NCBI GenBank assembly: GCA_034401135.1
Contig: JAWZSP010000009.1
Coordinates: 2,418,001-2,482,000 of the forward strand
Length of the DNA stretch: 64,000 nucleotides
Source: Volutella citrinella
Taxonomy: Eukaryota > Ascomycota > Sordariomycetes > Hypocreales > Nectriaceae
Direction: 5' to 3'
Shown: positions 1 to 10,614 of the stretch, one piece after another
Layout: every line of letters begins with the position of its first letter
Position numbering within the stretch: the first letter of the stretch is position 1
Position numbers and translations under genes: made by a program
The notes under the pieces: model-generated
What the model was told of the DNA's origin: nothing
The model's input: only the letters and a program-made list of their open reading frames with translations
Databases searched by the model: none

Positions 1-247
1 AGATGATCTGGCACTTTTCGGCCACCTTGATCAACTCTGCTTCCCGCTTTTTGGGCATTCCCGGGCGTCGAGGCTCTGGGGCGACAATGGACTTGGCCAC
101 ATTGTCCAGGCTGACTGCGAGGGCGCTGAGGGAGTCGTCCAGAGTGCCTTGGTTGTAGACTGCCTTGGTAACATGGATGACATCGAGGCCAAAGCCAATG
201 ACCTGGAATATGTTGGCGGCAAGGCCGAGGCCTGCGAGGGCGTCCAT
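1..247 (-). CDS. STAND/ankyrin-type protein, N-terminal fragment (runs off left edge)
   Basis: An open frame starts at the ATG at 247 and runs leftward without a stop to the window edge (82 codons seen). It opens MDALAGLGLAANIFQVIGFG, followed by a hydrophobic and then an amphipathic stretch. This pattern is the usual N-terminal helical domain of fungal NACHT/STAND and ankyrin proteins (Helo-like or 'fungal N' domains), which often act in non-self recognition or regulated cell death. The effector or repeat domains would lie outside the window, so the full architecture is unknown. The ankyrin gene starting at 6684 has a similar N-terminus. The domain assignment is by pattern only; the start is well supported because it gives the canonical domain opening. 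Confidence 0.6.
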   Translation of the reverse strand, partial: MDALAGLGLAANIFQVIGFGLDVIHVTKAVYNQGTLDDSLSALAVSLDNVAKSIVAPEPRRPGMPKKREAELIKVAEKCQII

Positions 248-1333
248 GATGCAGCCAGGGACGGGATGAGGGGAAGTGAGGATGATGTTGGGCAGCCCAG
301 TGTCAGCCCGATTTACGTGCATGGATGGCCCCCTCTCACGTGCAGCGTGCAGGCTCAGCCTCAAAGGTCGCCGTCGCCAAGATGATGAGCCTTGTGCGAC
401 GTGACCGACTAGCAACACGGCTCACGAATCGGCGGTTGACGAACTAAATTCGGACACACGGACTGTCCAGTCGCAGTATTGGATGGTTCTGTAATCTTAA
501 ATTAAAGACCAGAGGTATCGTTCCTGTCTGTGCGGAATCTCTAGGCAGCCGGTCATCTGTTCTGAATACATTTCAGAAACAATACCAGGAAATACGGGTT
601 GTGGCGACGTTGAGGTGGTCTTTGCTAGACGAGAGATAGTTGCTTGAATAGCCTCGGCGCAAGGTTCAACATGTTTTCGTAATGCTGCGAGTGCAGATAC
701 CCGGATACACACGGCATCATCCGCTGCTAGCATTAGTATCCAGAGTCTCTTCTCGCGATCAGAGAGCTGATAGCTGCGGTTAGGCCAAATTCAAGTAAGA
801 AGACGCAAGGTGGAGGCTCTTCATGGGGTCAATACGGCGGCGGAGAGAACGGAGGTGACGAGGACGACGACCGAATGAGAGCAAAGTTGTGACATTGCGC
901 ATGTAGCATATCCATGATTTACACGGAAATAGGCTAAAGGCCTAAGAATAACCGGTCCAAGTATCCACTGCAAGGGTAGTATCACAGCTGTTACGGTTGC
1001 ACGCAGTTCACGGACCCACTCATAGACGAGACTCGGAACCAAAGCCTCCGCTCCAGGACGAAAGGGGCGGCATCTACCGAGTCTAGCAAGGAGGACCGCA
1101 ATAGATTAACCTATGACCATCAACTGACTAGATTGATAATCGCTGGACATGACAAGTATCGCATTCAGGCCGCGGAGATTAAGGACCGGCGGCCCGCCAG
1201 AGAAATCCCTGGAAACGGCTGATGCTCCGATTGTGGCATGTTTGACTGATACATATATCGACTGCCACCACGGATCGAGGACCTCATGTCCGCTTCTTTA
1301 CTTTCAAACTTACATATCGGCTATTCTTACACA
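248..1333. other. Intergenic, no supported gene
   Basis: Divergent promoter space between the leftward STAND-type gene and the rightward GH43 gene. Short open frames on both strands show no signal peptide, domain motif or splice-linked extension. I see no RNA gene or repeat here. Confidence 0.5.
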
Positions 1334-2926
1334 ATGCAGCCTGGTCTTGTGCTTCTTCATTTCCTGATGGCCTGTGGTGTTGCCACTGGTCGCTCTCTGA
1401 CCAGCCGTGAGGAGCGCTTCAACAACCCCGTCATCTACTCCGACTTCCCAGACAATGATGTCTCAGTCGGCCCCGATGGCGCCTACTACTTCTCAGCGTC
1501 CAACTTCCACTACAGCCCCGGCGCGCCCATTCTTCGCTCCACCGATCTCATCAACTGGGACCTCATCGGGCACTCCATTCCTCGGCTGAATTTTGGCGAA
1601 GGCTACGACCTGCCCGCGAATGCCCATTCATACCGCGGCGGAACATGGGCATCCACACTGCGCTACCGAAAGAGCAACGGGCTCTGGTACTGGATCGGCT
1701 GCACCAACTTCTGGAACACTTGGGTCTTCACCGCGTCATCCATCACGGGGCCGTGGAGCAACAGAGGTACTGTCGCCGATGGGGGAACGTGCTACTACGA
1801 CAATGGCCTGCTGATTGACGATGACGACACCATGTATGTCGTCTATGGCTCCAATGATGTGAAGGTTGCGCAGCTGTCGCAAGATGGACTGAAACAAGTC
1901 AAGACACAAGTTGTTCTGAAGAACACTGATGTCGGGGCATCTGGGCTGGAGGGCAACCGCATGTACAAGATCAACGGCCTTTACTATATCCTTAACGACC
2001 GACCGGGAGGCACGACATATGTCTGGAAATCGTCATCCCCATGGGGCCCCTACACTGCTAAGATATTGGTGGACAACATCACGCCACCCATCCAAGGAGG
2101 CAACTCACCTCACCAGGGCAGTCTGATCAAGACCCCAAGCGGCAGCTGGTATTACATGTCATTCACCTGGGCCTATCCTGCTGGGCGACTTCCTGTTCTA
2201 GCTCCCATCACCTGGGGCAGTGATGGCTTCCCCGTATTTGTCAAGGGCGACAACGGCGGCTGGGGATCTTCTTACCCCGTGCCACACGCAGGCACACGAC
2301 CAACAAAGAACTGGAGCCGTACTGACACCTTCAAGGGCACAACGCTGGATCCCTCGTGGGAGTGGAACCATAACCCGGACGTTAACTCGTACAAGGTCAA
2401 CAACGGCCTCACCTTGTCTGCTGCATCCGTGACAAACGACCTGTACCGGGCTCGCAATACCCTCACTCACCGCACGCATGGCGAAGTTCCCGTCGGCACC
2501 GTCGTGATCGACTTTTCCAAGCTGGCTGATGGTGATCGAACCGGTCTGGCGGCGTTCCGCGACCAGAGTGCCTACATTGGCATTCATCGCGATGGAAACA
2601 AGTATACTGTCACTACAATGCATGGAATGAAAATGGATGAGTATTCTGGACAAACGACAAGCTTGGGCACAGTCACTGGCACCGCCTCCGTGCCGTCTGG
2701 GAAGACGAAGGTGTGGTTTCGGATCAAGATGGATACGAAACCAAGCGGGACAAGACGGGCGATTCTTTCGTACAGCTGGGACGGGGCTAATTTTACGGAG
2801 CTTGGTGGTCCGTACGAGCTCTATAACGGCTGGGCGTTTTTTATTGCGTATCGGTTTGGTATTTTCAACTTTGCCACGAAGAGCTTGGGGGGGTCTGTTA
2901 AGGTTGAGTCCTTTAGTGCTGTGTAG
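1334..2926 (+). CDS. Secreted glycoside hydrolase family 43 (xylosidase/arabinofuranosidase type)
   Basis: A single exon of 530 aa. The ATG at 1334 is chosen over an in-frame ATG at 1286 because it places a clean signal peptide (MQPGLVLLHFLMACGVATG) at the N-terminus. Residues about 31-320 form a five-bladed-propeller GH43 domain: the likely catalytic base is D42 in DFPDNDVS, the pKa-modulating Asp is D156 in YYDNGLLIDDDD, and the likely general acid is E206 in GLEGNRMYKINGLYYI. Residues about 345-530 look like the beta-sandwich domain (GH43_C2 type) that follows in beta-xylosidases. The expected role is release of xylose or arabinose from plant hemicellulose outside the cell. All three catalytic acids are present and there is no truncation, so it should be active; exact substrate is not decidable from sequence alone. 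Confidence 0.93.
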   Translation: MQPGLVLLHFLMACGVATGRSLTSREERFNNPVIYSDFPDNDVSVGPDGAYYFSASNFHYSPGAPILRSTDLINWDLIGHSIPRLNFGEGYDLPANAHSYRGGTWASTLRYRKSNGLWYWIGCTNFWNTWVFTASSITGPWSNRGTVADGGTCYYDNGLLIDDDDTMYVVYGSNDVKVAQLSQDGLKQVKTQVVLKNTDVGASGLEGNRMYKINGLYYILNDRPGGTTYVWKSSSPWGPYTAKILVDNITPPIQGGNSPHQGSLIKTPSGSWYYMSFTWAYPAGRLPVLAPITWGSDGFPVFVKGDNGGWGSSYPVPHAGTRPTKNWSRTDTFKGTTLDPSWEWNHNPDVNSYKVNNGLTLSAASVTNDLYRARNTLTHRTHGEVPVGTVVIDFSKLADGDRTGLAAFRDQSAYIGIHRDGNKYTVTTMHGMKMDEYSGQTTSLGTVTGTASVPSGKTKVWFRIKMDTKPSGTRRAILSYSWDGANFTELGGPYELYNGWAFFIAYRFGIFNFATKSLGGSVKVESFSAV

Positions 2927-3072
2927 ATGTCTGCAATCGGCAACCTGCTTCACGGCTGGCTTGGGAACGCGGGATGGACTGAGTTTCGCCCCCTTTCCTC
3001 TATTTGCTCGAGTCATCACTTTTTGCCTGTGGGCCTCATGAACTCGTTCATTAGAAGTTCTTGAAAATCAAC

Positions 3073-6000
3073 CTAGTAGCAGCTTGCCTCAATCTTTCGT
3101 AGCTCGAAAACCCAGTGATCAATCGTTTCTTCGCCATATGGATTGTCCGGGGTTTTGAGCGGTTGGGGCCTGTCCCATACAACCCCTATCGCTTCAGCCG
3201 CACGCCTCTCGTCATCTCGTAAATCACTGCCTTCCAAGGAATCACGGGCCGCCAACACTCGATTCAGCCATTTGTGTTCCCAAGAGTTGATCAAATCCAT
3301 CACACTCCTCTCGGGGTGTTGAAAAATTGCAATGAGCTCCCCTTCAAATTCTTCGATTAGCTCTTCCAGCAGATCCAGTCCGTCTCCATCGTCACTGTCA
3401 TCTCCATCGCCACTGCCGTCTCCATCGTCACTGCCGTCTCCATCGTCACTGCCGTCTCCATCGTCACTGTCGTCTCCATTGTCATTGTCGTCTAAAACTT
3501 CTGTGGTTCGTTGTGGGAGTGGTGGGCAAAATGATTCCCGGCCACGTGCACGGCTTGGATTACAGCAGCTGTGCTTCATTCCAAGCCCGACAAAAGTCAG
3601 GTAGCGGAGAGCTGCAGCATGATCTTTTTGTTCCATGGCTCCACCAAAAAGCTCGATGTGCTCCAGAAATGCAGTGACCAGTTCCTCAAAATCTAGGTGA
3701 TATCCTAGTGAAATTTCGTGAACCATACCCTTCAGTAGGTATAGCAACGGGGTGCAGCCCCCAAGAGAGCATCTACACCGGCATGTGTCTGCTAAGTGGA
3801 CCGGCAATGTTGCAGCATGGACTTGACGAATCCAAGAGATGCGCTCGTCCATGGAAGGAGCAGTTGGCCACTCACTCATTTCAGTCTGCCGCAAGTATCC
3901 ATCATGGCCGCAATCGAAGCCGATTCTCCAGAAAAGAATGTAGGCCGCCACTATTTCTTGGCGAGATGCGAATGATTTGAGCTGGCATGATGCAGCTCCA
4001 TGCAGGGCGAGCCAATGCAGGTAGGCCAATGAAATGCCATAGACTCCGAATGGATTAGCAGCGCCATCGCCGAACCACGAATCAGTCTCCTTATATCCGA
4101 CTCTGAAAAACAATTCGGCATCCACAGGTGCCAAAGGAAATTGGTAGACTGAAAACGGGGCGGCGCAACCACCTCGCGTGACAGCAAGGGCTTCGGGGAT
4201 GCAAACGCCAATATCTTGAAGTGCCTGGACGACTCTTGGTGCAGCCGAATCAAGAAGTCGGTCAGAAAGCAGGCCTAGTCGCTCTAGTTCAGCCCCTGGA
4301 AGCTTGGTAAGCGCGAGCTGGCGCAGTCTTTCTCTCCGGTCCTTCAGGTGACGAATATATTTAAGCTTGCATCGTTGGGAGGCATGTTCAAACACTCCTC
4401 TCGTTTTATCGTCTCTTGGTATCGCGCAGTCAGCCTTCAAGAAAATGACCGCAGACTCTGCACATTGACATCTTCGGCACATGCGGCGAGTGCCAGATTC
4501 CTGACACCGCATCCTACTGACTGAGACAGTACTTTCTAGTGGAGTCGTGCCGTTTTCAGCAATAGCATTGATATGATTGGGGAGTTGGCTACTCGCAGCT
4601 TTCACCATAGTTCGCAAGCAGTCCGGCTTGTCGGCGGCGAGGTGCAGCGGAGTGTACCCGTAGAGGTTTCGCTCAGCAAGGGCGCTGGGATGCTTCGTCA
4701 CTATAGACTCGACGCGTTGCTTGTTGCCCGTCAGAATTGCTATACTGAGCGGCCCGCAGTCATAGGCTATCGATATTTAGGTTAGAATACCACTCGCCAT
4801 TCGATCTAGGCACATAATACCAACCCTCAGCAATGCCCGTCGATGAAGATAGCAATTGAAGCAGGGCATAGGTGCCGCTTATCGTGATACTACCTTTCTC
4901 CATCCATTCTGTCCTGTTCAAGCGTGGTGCTCTTAGGCATGCTATATTCAGAGACGAGTTTGAGCGCAAAATGATTTCGGCAGCCTTAGCTACTCCGGGG
5001 TGCTCGATCGTGGCGCATCTAAACTGAGATAGTTGGCTGAGTGCCGAGCTGCCTTCATTCAGTGTAATGCATAAGGAAGAGTCATGAGAAGGACTGGCTC
5101 ACTCCCCGAGTAGATCATAATCAGTCGCTGGCGCTCCGTTGAGGATCAAGTACTCCAGAAACTCAAGTACATAGTCGCCCTCTATGGCAATTCCATACTC
5201 AGCTATCTAGCTCAACAAGTCAGCCTCAGCCATTATCAAGAATGGGGTGCTTAAAACATGCGATAACACTCAAAGAGTGGGCCAGAGATCTGTTAAAGCC
5301 ATCAACAGCATGAGGGGAGGCCTTCTGGTCCCGGAACAATTGTAATATTATTGACACTGCTGGACGAGCGAGCTTTTCGGTCCATAACTTCTGATGAGTT
5401 TCGTGGTCGTCACCAAATGTTTTATGAAATAGAGCGGCTTTTATCAAAGACAAAATCCGAAAAGCTGGTGCAAGGGTAGAGTCGACAGTAGGGTAGTAGG
5501 TAAATGAGGGGCTAAGGCTCCAGGCACCGGCCCCCCATGAAGTTGTGAACGAAATTTGAAACGCTGCATTGATTGCACGTGCCAGTCCAGTATACGTCAA
5601 ACTGAATTTTCGGTTGCTCTTTGTGTTGGTGAATAGTTCAGCAGCTGGACATCCAGGGAAATGCTTCTCGTTGGTCCTCTCTATAGAAAACCATAGAGAA
5701 CCCAAGGCTGCATGTTTTCGTTCTAGGTGTCGCAGACGGTGACATGAACAAACAAATCTCGACTGTGAATCATTCCAGCCATGATCGATTAGTGAATTCC
5801 TGCCCCAGTTCTCGGTGACTAGGGTTTCACCGGTAGGTGGCTTTGGTACAGCTCCAGTAGCGTTGCAGACGTCACGTAACATGGCGGGCTTTCCAAGAAG
5901 TCGGCCAGTCACAACGCTCGGAGACAGCTTGAGATGATGGTAAGCCCTGAGATGTATAAACCGAGTCAATGTACCATATGTCCCACTTACCTGTTCTGGC

Positions 6001-6684
6001 TCCTGATCAGTGGTTATCTTGGATTCGTAAAGCTGAATTACCAATGCCTCGAGAGTATCCTGGCGTGTGTGACACCTGGACACGGAGTTCTGCATGGCCT
6101 GGACCGTAGACTGCGTAATGAGATGACTAGAAACCATCTTGTTGGAGATTGTTTCGATTGTGGCTAGCTTCTCGGTTTCCATCTGTGATAAGGACCTGAC
6201 AAGTATACTGTTAGAAAACAATCATCAATAACTAGCAATGGTTTTCTCACAGCCCCAACGTATTCAGAGCCAACTGCAGCGTCATGTTTGCATGGTCAAT
6301 TTTTGCCTCCAACTGCTGGATCTTGGATCGAGTGAAAGGATATAGCATCCTTTTGCCCCGGTTCTTCATTTTCTCTTTTCGACTGCTCGTGGAGTGTTCT
6401 CCGGCTGTGAGATCGGCAACCAAACTGTCGAGTGACGTGATTTCATTGTTGCACGAGTCGAGACATTCTCGCACGATGGTTGCCGATGCCACATAGCTGC
6501 TCTGGAGTCGGTCCACCGTGTACTTGACTAGTTGAAGTGTTTTTTGTAATGAGGCATTTTGCTGTCGAAGCGAGGCGATGTCCTCGGCGCGGCAGTTGAG
6601 AGCGTCGGCGTATTTGATGATGCCCCCGGTCACTTGGAGCCCCAGCGATACCACGCCAACGACCAGACCAGTCAGCTCCGCCAT
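3073..6684 (-). CDS. Large ankyrin-repeat protein with fungal STAND-type N-terminal domain
   Basis: Reconstructed as complement(join(3073..4766, 4825..5048, 5103..5202, 5258..6195, 6251..6684)). Phases agree at every junction, giving about 1129 aa; a further in-frame 63-nt intron (5928-5990, GTAAGT donor) is possible. The start MAELTGLVVGVVSLGLQVTG is the typical fungal N-terminal helical domain, followed by a coiled region rich in Gln and Leu. The middle holds a short Cys/His motif (CSCHRLRHLERKHA), and the C-terminal half has ankyrin-like repeats, clearest at GPLSIAILTGNKQRVE and YGYTPLHLAADKPD. A low-complexity Asp/Gly segment near the C-terminus is encoded by an 18-bp tandem repeat. Two stretches that look like premature stops (near 5207 and 5099) fall inside plausible introns, so I treat the gene as intact. 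The usual role of this class is signalling or incompatibility; the specific function is unknown. Confidence 0.68.
3382..3492. repeat. 18-bp tandem repeat coding for Asp/Gly-rich segment
   Basis: About six imperfect copies of a unit like GTCTCCATCGTCACTGCC lie in frame within the last exon of the ankyrin gene. They encode alternating DGDGSD units on the minus strand. Copy-number change would lengthen or shorten an acidic linker without shifting frame. Confidence 0.85.
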
Positions 6685-7454
6685 ATCAAGACAAGGCACG
6701 GGGGCCTAGACGACTCCAATACTCGAGGCGAGCAAAAAAAGTCGCGTTGGGCGAGTTGTCAAATCGAGGATCAGGCCGCGAAGATGGGAGAAGAGGCGGA
6801 AAGGCGGGGTTGGCAGCCTGCAGCTGATGCCCAACGAGAGTCCAATTGTAATTCTCTGCGGCTGAGCCTCATCGCCCAAGTTACACAGGTCAGCTGACAC
6901 ACGTGACGGAGAGGCATTTTTTGAAATCACAATTTCCTTTTCTGGCCAGATTCGTGGAAACCGGGAAGTACTAGTGGTGATATCTTTTATGCGTGGGATC
7001 TCAGGGGAGGATATCAGCGTGCAAGGCGAATGCATGAACACAACAGCGCTCTTGTCATTGACATAAACTGTAAGATATTAGGGCCATGCGAGCAGGTCAC
7101 TATCAACACCAGTCCTCCTGTATAATCCGGCAGTAATCTCGCCCTACGGCTGCACGGTGTCACATAGATAGATTGAACCACGCCCGTTTTCCAGGCTGGC
7201 AGTGCCATTAGGATCATTCCAGGCCACCCCAAGCTCCTTCAGGATCGGAAAATGCTACAAGACCTGAACCGTAGTAACATGGACTCTCAAAACGACTGTG
7301 GTCGTTTCAGCATGATCGAACATTTCAGTCACGTGATATGCCCAATCCTGCGATGACCGAGGCAAGGGTTGGAGTGAGGCCATTTCTCATCAACCCCCTC
7401 TCTGTCTGAGCCGTTTCTGACTGTCAACTGCTTGTTCTGGTGACTGCTGCCAGC
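6685..7454. other. Divergent intergenic region, no supported gene
   Basis: Lies between the start of the ankyrin gene and the GPI-type protein gene, which are transcribed away from each other, so it should hold both promoters. Open frames here are short, lack domain features and cannot be extended by splicing. Confidence 0.5.
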
Positions 7455-7918
7455 ATGAAGGCTCTAATCACATACTTGACGATCCTATTGAGCGCCCTGG
7501 TCGGTAGCCTCTTGGCCCAAGAAGTTACTGCGCAGGTCGGAGCATTTGCCCAAGCACCATCCCCCACAGCGACATCTGAAACAAGCACTCGAGATCTCTG
7601 GGGCTGGTCTTGCAATGTGAGCGGACGCCGTGCGCGTAAGTCTGGTGCTCCGGAATCCTAAACCTGAAGCACTGACAAACCACGACGGTAGACCTATTCT
7701 CGGATGCCGTCACTTTTTGTACAACGGTTACTACGTCTGTGACCGCAAATGACGCAGATGCGACCTCAGATGCAAGCCTCAATTCTGGAGAATCGATGAC
7801 AACTTTTGGTGGCAGTGAGCCTACTGACAAGGCCAACATTGGCCCGAGCCTCGGTAGTAACCAGAGTGTGGTGATGGGGCTCATCGCCTGGGTCATATTC
7901 CTGGCGGTGGCGATATAA
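7455..7918 (+). CDS. Small secreted or GPI-anchored Ser/Thr-rich protein
   Basis: Two exons, 7455..7635 and 7692..7918, give 135 aa. The 56-nt intron has donor GTAAGT and acceptor GGTAG, phase 1. The N-terminus is a signal peptide (MKALITYLTILLSALVGSLL) followed by Ala/Ser/Thr/Pro-rich sequence with WGWSCN. The second exon is Ser/Thr/Asp-rich and ends in a hydrophobic tail (VVMGLIAWVIFLAVAI) directly before the stop, preceded by small residues (GSNQS). That tail is what a GPI-attachment signal looks like. Likely location is the plasma membrane or cell wall. No family is recognised. Confidence is good for the gene model because both the signal peptide and the tail appear only with this splice. 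Confidence 0.72.
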
Positions 7919-8730
7919 TCAAGACTTAGCGGCAATACACTTGTGCTTTCCCAACCAAAAGCAGGGGCAAATTCCTCCCTCTGCGCAGCGGGCGTGGAAG
8001 GATGCATCTTCAAGCACGACGGCACAGTGACAACTAACGAGCGAGACACAGCCTCAATAACTTCAACGCATCGACGCCGCTCCCTGCAAACGGCGCCTGA
8101 ATAACTCAGCCCTTCCCTTGTGGTACCCCATGACTCCGGACGACTCCATGACGGAGATATGGTAGATCGAATAGGGAACGGAGATCTGGGGCAGTGATAC
8201 TTAGTGATACGACGGATTGTCCAATATGATCCCTGATAAAGAGAGTCCAAATACTCCGAAACAGGCACAGCCTCGATGGCATTTACGAACCACACTCTGC
8301 ATACAAGGAAGCTCTTCAACTCCTCACACTAATCGCCTTGCGCTGCGACTCTAATGGACTGGATGGTTGATTGCTACAACACAACGCTTGCACAGGCTCG
8401 TGATAAAAAAAGATTTCCGGGGGCAGTGCATGGACGGAGAATCGGAGGTGCTGATGATGATCTGCATTTTGTGGCTTGGATCCCGGGCATTTCGGAGTAC
8501 CTGGAAAAGAGTGGAGTCGGCTCCGGCGCATGGCCAACCCTGGCAGACTTTGTTGACTGGGCTTTGATCATTGGTTAAAGCATTCCCGAGCCGTGCACGG
8601 CAAGATGCGGAGGGGAAATGCCTTGCTGGCTGCTGTTGCTCATACGGCCCATGTACTTCGCCACGGATGAATTAACAGAGCCTCGTAGGGGCCTGACATA
8701 TGTCTCAATCATCATACAAGGCCAGAGAGA
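7919..8730. other. Intergenic, no supported gene
   Basis: Holds the 3' flank of the GPI-type gene and the upstream region of the effector candidate. Several open frames overlap on both strands near 8316-8578, but none has a signal peptide, domain motif or consistent splice context, so none is called. Confidence 0.45.
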
Positions 8731-8740
8731 TATAAAAGGG
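8731..8740 (+). promoter_or_regulatory. TATA box for the 8844 gene
   Basis: TATAAAAGGG lies about 113 bp upstream of the start codon. The interval between is CA- and CT-rich and ends in CTCAATTCACC just before the ATG, as in highly expressed fungal genes. Confidence 0.6.
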
Positions 8741-8843
8741 TGCCCCAATACTCAGTGACTGTTATCAAACAACCAAGCAAACAGCAGACAGTCCACAAGT
8801 CACACTCTTCTACAACAACGCCAGCCCACGCTCTCAATTCACC

Positions 8844-9383
8844 ATGAAAGTCTCCGCCTTGATCCTTGCTCTACTGCCAATCTCAGTTTTAGGCATCGAA
8901 CTCTCAGACGGGCGCGTCCCCAAATGCAAGAAACAGAGCAAAGGCAATTGCCAGTTCTTCGCTCGAGGAGTGTACTATAAAACGGGCCCAATCTCTCCAT
9001 GTAAGTTGGTACTTCAAGACTGAGAAATCGGCACTAACAGCAATACAGGGACCGGCGTAAAATGGGACGAGATCACCATCTTTGACAACAATTGCGACGT
9101 CCTATATCGTGACCAGATCCAATACGACGCTGTAACTGCGGCCAGCGGACGATCTGAGGCAAATAGAGAGTTCCGTGTCAAGGAGCTAGGCAACAAGCGT
9201 TTCAACGTCGAGAAACTATCCAGTAACAAGGACAAGAACGACGTCGTGTTCAAGGTCAATGGCAAGGAGCCCCCGAAAACAGGAGGCGTGTGGTGCCAAG
9301 GTGGCATCACCACAAATGTCAAAGGCGGGATGGCTGGGGCGACCAACCGGAACAAGCGCTGCATTCAGGGTTTCAAGTGTTGA
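8844..9383 (+). CDS. Small secreted cysteine-rich protein, effector candidate
   Basis: Two exons, 8844..9000 and 9049..9383, give 163 aa. The 48-nt intron has donor GTAAGT, branch site CACTAAC and acceptor CAATACAG. The signal peptide is MKVSALILALLPISVLG. The mature part has six cysteines (PKCKKQSKGNC, NNC, VWC, KRC and a C-terminal FKC), enough for three disulfides, and is basic. The last residue is Cys. Upstream there is a good TATA box. Size, secretion and even cysteine count match fungal effectors or antimicrobial proteins. I recognise no family, so target and role are unknown. The start is fixed by the signal peptide and the stop by the C-terminal cysteine. Confidence 0.75.
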
Positions 9384-10614
9384 TCTGCCATGGCGGTCAA
9401 CAGAGTGAGTACGGCACCTAGCCAAAAGGGAAGGCTCTTGACTAATAACAGCTGCAGCTCGGAATTTGGAGATGACAAGGTTATTGTTGTGCAGGCCCGG
9501 CTGCTTGGTGAGAAGGATCGTATTTCTTTGCGTCATGTTGTATCATCTTGCTGGGGCCCCCATAACGTGCGAGTGATCGGGAATTGGGCCAAGAGGGCGA
9601 GGGAATTGTGGAGGCTTGGGTTGCTATTTTGGACTAGACACTACATTCATTCATTTCTCAATCTTGCAAAACGGCACCTATTTGTGTGGATTGTACTGCA
9701 AGAGACAGATTTTCGCTCTCCTGCTCCCGTGCAGACAATACAGCACCACCTGGAGACCTGCCATTGTGGTGGGAACGACATCCCTATCCCGTGGCCTAAA
9801 GGCTTGTCAGGGTTGGGAATCTAGACCGCAGCACTGAGCGATGATCCAGGACTCACTAGCATAATTGTACACACTGCTTTTTCTCCCTTAGGTATGTTTA
9901 ATGAGGTTTAGAGAGATGTCCAGTTTGTCGTGCTAACCTAGATGAGAATCCCTGCCATCCCATTGATGTTAGGACTCTTGACCTCCTCCATGTCCATGTC
10001 ACATCATTGCCATCAATCTTCACTATACTTCGTTCCAAACATGCCCCCCATTCGTCATTATATGGCGATGTAGCTCAGTTGGCGTGTCCATGTGCCTTCA
10101 CAGCTTCGTTGTCACTTGTTATCGCCAAAGCATCTTTTCCAGCAGCAACCGGGACAAGCATTAAACTCAGGGTTCAAGCTTCGGCAGTACGAATGTTTGC
10201 CATGACAAGCCCTTCTGTCGAGGAGTTTGACGAGGACTTGTCCCAATGGAGGCCAGGTGACATTTCGTTGTTTACGCTGCCACTACAGGCATCCACGTTG
10301 ACATGACTTGGTCAACTCCCACAAGGCAATGCTCACAACCTACGACAATGCGCCCATTTCAGAGCAGCTGAGACCTGGTTCAGAACATCATTATACATTT
10401 CTCATGGGCTGTTTGATGGTCATCAAACCAAGCCCGGGTATCACTAGTCTATGCTGGGTATCTGCACTTCCTCCTCTAGTCATCTAAAGGCATCAAAGCC
10501 TGGGCTAGACATGGAGCCACATTAAAGGGGCTCAAGCACTCTCGTCCAGCTTTTCGTCAAAATGAGCTTGCTTCCCTTGAGCCGTTGCTGCACCTGGTGC
10601 CTCTCCAGAGGCGA
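9384..10614. other. Intergenic, no supported protein gene
   Basis: Convergent 3' flanks of the effector candidate and the leftward 10615-11878 gene. Open frames are short and lack domain features. The only structured signal is a tRNA-like stretch at 10064-10127, listed separately. Confidence 0.45.
10064..10127 (+). other. tRNA-like remnant
   Basis: The 5' segment GGCGATG can pair over seven positions with the 3' segment TATCGCC (one G-T wobble), like an acceptor stem, followed by an unpaired A. It continues TAGCTCAGTTGG, a perfect match to the Pol III A-box consensus. The D stem does not close, no clear GGTTCGANTCC B box is present, and total length is 64 nt against the usual 72 or more. This looks like a degenerate tRNA or chance similarity rather than a working gene. 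Confidence 0.3.

Noticed and set aside
2198..3019. 273-codon open frame on the minus strand
   Set aside because: It lies antisense over the GH43 gene, has no domain features and mirrors the codon pattern of the real gene.
5097..5260. Premature stops and a frame change suggesting the ankyrin gene is a pseudogene
   Set aside because: Two introns with acceptable signals (5203-5257, GTTTTA...GATAG; 5049-5102, GTGAGC...GGCAG) remove the stops and keep every exon phase, so the gene can be intact.
7525..8319. 264-codon minus-strand frame starting MKSFLVCRVW
   Set aside because: It overlaps the antisense of the GPI-type gene, which has a convincing signal peptide, splice site and anchor; the minus frame has none.
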